Shown piece after piece: positions 58,910 through 64,000 of a DNA stretch of 64,000 nucleotides. Location: NCBI GenBank assembly GCA_000499405.2, contig HG738137.1, positions 16,901,583 through 16,965,582 of the forward strand. The letters run 5' to 3'. The notes below the pieces were generated by a model that was not told the origin of the DNA, ran no database searches, and was given only the letters and a program-made list of their open reading frames with translations. The position numbers and the translations under genes are program-made. Source of the stretch: Onchocerca volvulus (lineage: Eukaryota; Nematoda; Chromadorea; Rhabditida; Onchocercidae). Within the stretch, counting starts at the first letter, position 1. Every line of letters begins with the position of its first letter.

Positions 58910-60970
58910 CCTGAAACATTCACAATGCTGTACTGAATCGTAATTTTGCGAAATTTTTCTAGTCGATCATTTCACTAGGTAGAAAGTTCAGAGATGTTAT
59001 CATATGAAATAATAAATTACTATTATTACCAGTAGCAATCATGCACACGAATCTAGAAAATGATATTATGGAAAATATCTAATTCATTTTGAAACATTCT
59101 TATCAATTACGAAATATGAAAATAATTAAATCGCTTGAAAAAGTGAATCAGATCTCTTTTTTATTATCTTAAGTTATTAAGCATACCAGGTTTACATGTA
59201 CTCATTACGGAAAGGAAAATAAATGTTTGGTAATGAGTAGAAACGCAAAATGCAGCGTTTCGATGCACTTGAAATATTGACGTGTGTGTTTACATATTTT
59301 AAGTATCGATATTTCTGATCATGCTATATTGATATATTGATTTGGAAATAACTTTAGCGAACTGATCATTCTTAAAATCCGAAATTCAAGTTTGTTGATA
59401 TTGACAAAAGATATCAATGATTTATAAATGCTAAAGATATTACTATTTAACATTTCTTGTTACACGATATACTTCTTAGTTAAGTTTAATGAAGTAAAAA
59501 ATAAAAAAACATCACGACAGATTATTTCACAAAATTCCGTTAGATCTTTCTCATTTCTCTTTTGGCATACAATAAAGTAATTTTCTTCCGATTTCTGAAT
59601 ATTGAAAAAAAAAAAATTTATTTTAAAAAGCGAAAGCATAAGGACTCCATAGAAACTTTTCAACAAAAAGCAGTTGCATATAAAACGACCAAACTATCAT
59701 ACCGAAAACTTGCAGATATTTGGAATTGCCGGTTCAATCATCGACAATATTCATTATGTTAATGCATCATTGGCTAGATGAAAATTTAAACAAAATTTTG
59801 AAAAATAAAGCTCTTCAAATGAAAATACAACAAAATCAGACATCAAAGTTGCAGATACAAGGTTTTATATGAATGAGATTAGCATAAAACATTGAGTCAA
59901 TTTCATAAGACTAATTTTCGATAATATGTCTCAGAAATTTTCTCGTCAAATTTGATATGAGTAAATTCTTTAATGAGTTGACATGAACTGAGCAGAATGA
60001 GCATCAACCAGCCTGATGAAGAATTTTGCAGTCTGATTACTTTAAATATAAAGTTTTTACTCGAACTTTCCGTTAAAAATGTTGCATTCGAACCTGTCTT
60101 GTCCCAATACAATTATGGATGGGCTTTTGCAGAATGCTCGTATTACAGTTTGGTTCTATAACAGTCCCATTAAAAGGTATGTTTTCTTAATTACTGTTTC
60201 AAGTGATGTTTAACCTCTTCACATATTTGATAAACTAATGACGAGAAAGTAAAGAATAAGTGAAATGAGGATAGAAAATGTAAGTTTTTTTTTTTTTTTT
60301 TTTGGAATGAATTACTTGAAAGTTCAATTAATTTGGAAATTAATAGCGTATGTGTTATATTAGACGTCGACGATATTAACCTGTCACTAAAGGAATTTTC
60401 TACGCCACTAGCAGGCGCTTGACAGTAGATGAATTTTCCAATGCTTTATTATCGCAAATTTCAGAGTTACACCTTCATTTTTCAAAGTACGAAGAAAGAA
60501 AAAAAAATCCTAATATCAAACTTCCTAGTAAAAACAAGTGAGAAGAAAATGTAGTTGATGAAAATGTTTCAGAAAATGCTGACATCAAAAATTATCAGAG
60601 TTTTCTTCTTTCAATAAATATTAAATTTCCTTTTTTTTTCATTTTAAATTCACTTTCTCATGCTTATATCTTCATTACTTGTATAATCATCTATCACTGC
60701 ACTGTTTAGATAATCCATACATCAACAAAAAAAAAAAAAAAAAAAAAATCAATTATTCAATCATCAATTGGTTATCAAAGATTTTGAATTAAGGATATAT
60801 GCATAAACTGAAATCAACAGGAAAAAGCTATTAATGAATATGGAGTTATTAATCAAACTATTAATCAGTTTTTCAAAACAATGAAAATATTGTTAGATAA
60901 ATAAAAATGCCCTTAGAATTTTCAAAAATATCATTTTTCTGAACATTTCGCTTTTATCAGTCAAATTTTT

Positions 60971-63270
60971 CATCATTGCATTATTCTTACCGCATTATTA
61001 ACTTATATGAATGAAATTTTTTCAACAATGATTTCTTCTGTTGAAATAATGCCATATTTCATTTGTTTGTAATTTGTTTATTTTTGGAACAAAAGATTGT
61101 TTCTCCTTTGATTTATTTCATTTTCGTCTATGCTAATAGATATTTTTGTTTTCAATTGTTCATTTATACTATTACCACGCATCATATGTTTTTTATCCAT
61201 ATTGTTTGAGACATAATGTTCAAATAATTTGAGTGATAAAAAGAGATGCGACTATTTCATGAATGATGTGATTAATAAAAATGCGACTATTTCTGCTCAT
61301 ATAATGATTGCTAAAAATGTGATAATTCTATAACTGATGTAATTGATAAAAGATTGCTTGCCAATAAAGTAATATAAATGATTTCAAATGAAAGATTTCA
61401 GATATGAGGATAAAAAAGGCAAAATTTAAGATACGATAATTAGTTGCTTTTATAGATTATATGCGACAATAACATGCTATACAGTGCAATAATATATATC
61501 AAATACGATATTTACATGTTGGACAGTATATTTTTTTTTATTATATGGAATACGATATTGACATGTTTATAGCGCAGCAATCATGTAAGGAGTACGATAC
61601 CATATTGACATGTTATATGATAATGTATTCAAATTATTGCGTGCAATCAACTGAAATTGAAGATATTTATGGAGTTAAGACTGTGAATTTCTAAATTTTT
61701 TAAAATCATTTCTAATCCTAAATGATGATTTGGAAGAAGTTATATTGCTTTAAAAGCTTGAAAGGACCATAAGATAATTGATCTCATTGATTGATTGCAT
61801 CTGTGATAATTAGTTAGTGCTGCGAGATTCTTAAGGATCTAAAACAATATCTACAGCTCCCTTATCTGATTGATCATTTGTTTTGCAATAATAATGTAAG
61901 GCTTGGTCAGTTTAATTATACAAATAACAAGACGATTTTATAAATAGAAAAAAATTTTATGGATTTTTGCAATGTGAAGGGATGAAAAACTGTTTAGAAT
62001 TTTGTTACAAAGATATAGTTGTTAATTTTGCTTGTAACAGATAATTTAACTAAATCGAATAAAATGGTTACTGATTTTAATACTGCATGATTATTTCTTT
62101 GATAAATTTTTTACTTTTCTACTGTTTTCCAATTCCGTTTTTTAGCTGACAAAGATATTTAATTGCAACTGTTCGTGGTTTCTCTCTCCATAATTGTCAG
62201 CAAGTTAAATAGTGATAATTGCGAAAGACGATCAAACTTATCATATTAATGGCAGCTGTAAAAGGCTAACAGTTCGACAAATGATAAACAAAGATAAGTG
62301 CGATGCAATAAAACAAGTATACTGAATTAGAAAAATAAGCGAAAAGTACATCGTCTAGTTCAATTATTTGCAACATTATATATTATTGATTATAATCTAT
62401 TGAATGTTGATTTAATTAATTAAACCTTTTGTTTATTTTTGTTAGTTGGAAAATCATAAGATTTTCTCTCTATTTTGAATAAAACCTAAAATTTTAAATA
62501 TTCTATTGTATGTTGGATATAAGCTGTATTTTGTAAGCTTTAAATTATACAAAAAAAGAAGGACTTTATAGCTTCTTATGTTTTTTGAATAATTACTTTC
62601 TCAATATCAAATGACAATATCCACTGTCCTTCAGGTAAACATCAAGCGACTGATAAATTTTCATTATTTAGCCAACAATTATCATGACAATTTTCATTTT
62701 TATGGAATGTCAGTAAATCTTTAAATTGTTTTCTTTAATTTGTCACAAAACTGATGCTAACTTCTTGTGTAAATAAAAAAAGCTATTAATTTCCATATCT
62801 TTTCGATTTCAGCATGAAAATATAATTAAAACTCATATTTTCATAAAAAATTATTGGAAAAATATAGCCGAAAATTCACATACATAAAGATAAGTGAATA
62901 TTGTATGTTCAAGCTGATTTTAATATATAAGTTTCAGAAACTTTTGGTATTTTAACTTTAAATATTAAAATCTCATTGATATGTATTCCATCAAAAACAA
63001 ACTGGTTTATTAGCAGGAGAAATGAACGAAATATTGTTTCGAACTATCATAGTATATGATGTAGGACAGAAAACAATTCCAACTTGATTCGATGAGTTTA
63101 AATTGATTATCGAAACTGTTCGAACATGCAAGCTGTTAGATTCGTTAAATTTATTAAAGTAATTTAAGAAATTTTTGCGAAATGATAAAAATTCTTGTCA
63201 AATAATATTCGAGTACTTATGCCATTTTTTATTCGCATATTTTTGGTCATTTCAAGTAGCCTCAGGCATG
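60971..63270. other. AT-rich spacer, nothing recognised
   Basis: No gene or repeat family recognised. There is a loose repetition of GCGACTATTTC (61250, 61287) and of ACGATATTGACATG/ATACCATATTGACATG (61550-61610). Confidence 0.6.
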
Positions 63271-63275
63271 TCCTG

Positions 63276-63772
63276 TCGCTGAAATCGCGAGATAAAAGAA
63301 GAAAAATCAGTGATCCCTTTGTTTAAAATTTTACATTGCATATCTCATGTAGTTGATTGTAGAATCATTTTTGTCTATCCAGCTAAAGAGCTTAAAAAAG
63401 CTCTCTATTATCATCAGCTAACTAAAGCACAATCTCATGCGCATCAAAGGCGCATACTTCCGAGACAACAAAGGATCTTTCTTGTCTCTACAATGTACCA
63501 TGACCCTCCATCCACGAAGAAGATGGGATGGGGTCCTGATTACAAAATCATTTCAACCAACAAGCTGCCATCAGCTCGGTCGAGTGGACCAGCTGGTGAT
63601 AAACCAATTCTTCTTTTTTACCAAATCTATCTCCCCCCCCTCTTTTACATTATAATCTCTTCATTATATTATCGGAATTGTATTGTTAATATAATTATTG
63701 TAATGATTGTTGCGTATGTTGATTTATAAATTAATCATAATAAAGGTTTAATTACCCAAGTTTGAGGTTCGT
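63276..63772 (+). mobile_element. Solo LTR-like repeat
   Basis: Starts CGCTGAAATCGCGAGATAAA and ends ATAATAAAGGTTTAATTACC with CAAGTTTGAGGTTCGTT. The first 430 bases resemble the insertion at 49437 and the last 30 match the repeat at 19700-19972. An AATAAA signal is inside the shared end. The 139-codon frame at 63310-63729 lies wholly inside this repeat and is not a gene. Confidence 0.65.
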
Positions 63773-64000
63773 TACCAAGTGATTAAACATCAAAATAGAT
63801 GAAACTGTGAGAACGGAAGAACAGAATTCAACTTATTATTTTGTCGCTATCAGAAAGAAAAGAAGCGACATGTCCAATTGATGGTTACAATTTGGTACAA
63901 TGAAATTAAGTTAAAATGTAAATGAATAGCTTATTGTGATCGTTTCATATTTTAATTGTGATTGTTTTTTTTTTTTTTTCAATCTTAAAATTAAATACTG
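63773..64000. other. Window end, nothing recognised
   Basis: AT-rich sequence after the LTR-like repeat. Confidence 0.6.

Larger units (their letters stand above)
55964..60970. repeat. Tandem segment, copy 3 (truncated, most diverged)
   Basis: Aligns with copies 1 and 2 from the TTGGAAATGATAAGTAATTT start to about 60970 (last clear match TTTTATCAGTCAAATTTTT, versus TTTTATTCGATTAATCAAAT in the others). It lacks the Helitron helicase and xerD fragments because it ends before those positions. Contains peptide gene 3. More diverged from copies 1 and 2 than those are from each other. Confidence 0.8.

Noticed and set aside
63310..63729. 139-codon plus-strand frame, among the longest in the window
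   Set aside because: Lies within an LTR-like repeat also found at 49437 in broken form; hydrophobic end comes from AT-rich sequence, and no protein motif is present.
1..64000. CRISPR array, rRNA or tRNA genes
   Set aside because: No regularly spaced direct repeats with unique spacers were seen; no cloverleaf with a GTTCRAnnC T-loop in a plausible context was found by eye.

Overview
The window reads as AT-rich nuclear DNA of a parasitic nematode, most likely a filarial worm (Onchocercidae). Three observations support this. The only complete conserved gene is a daf-12-type nuclear receptor with nematode-style introns. The repeats are BEL/Pao and Helitron remnants typical of animals. Decayed fragments of two bacterial genes, xerD and aconitase, look Wolbachia-derived, as expected in filarial genomes that host or once hosted this endosymbiont. 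The species cannot be fixed from the sequence alone.

Layout. Positions 1-7449 hold a candidate first exon (3007-3150) and a long, simple-sequence-rich intron. Positions 7450-15142 hold 15 phase-consistent exons of the daf-12 orthologue: a conserved N-terminal motif, two zinc fingers, a long Ser/Thr/Gln-rich hinge and a ligand-binding domain. A 375-bp inverted-repeat element lies in the intron after the exon that encodes the DNA-binding domain's C-terminal extension. From about 15.1 to 24.4 kb there is only the 3' end of daf-12, MITE-like repeats, a Helitron N-terminal fragment and a solo LTR-like repeat.

From about 24.46 kb onward the window is a tandem, partly decayed triplication of a host segment with a period of about 15.5-16 kb: copy 1 about 24.46-39.98, copy 2 about 39.98-55.96, copy 3 about 55.96-60.97, truncated. 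Each copy carries, on the minus strand, a small predicted gene for a secreted peptide: signal sequence, short pro-region, an RFKR furin-type site, then a Cys-rich core. The cores differ sharply (CCCCGCG, YCCCYPC, and a CGGG-repeat version) while the flanks stay alike. A short island downstream with a conserved splice acceptor looks like a second exon. Copies 1 and 2 both contain a Helitron helicase fragment and a xerD fragment with the same inactivating stop, so these predate that duplication. Copy 1 alone carries a roughly 2-kb segment with two aconitase fragments. At the same homologous position copy 1 has Helitron debris and copy 2 has a degenerate BEL/Pao retrotransposon (48.4-54.67 kb) interrupted by further insertions.

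The strongest candidates for something undescribed are the tandem family of furin-site Cys-rich peptides with fast-changing cores and the layered bacterial-DNA insertions in the same array. All assignments come from reading the sequence by eye; no database search or computation was run.
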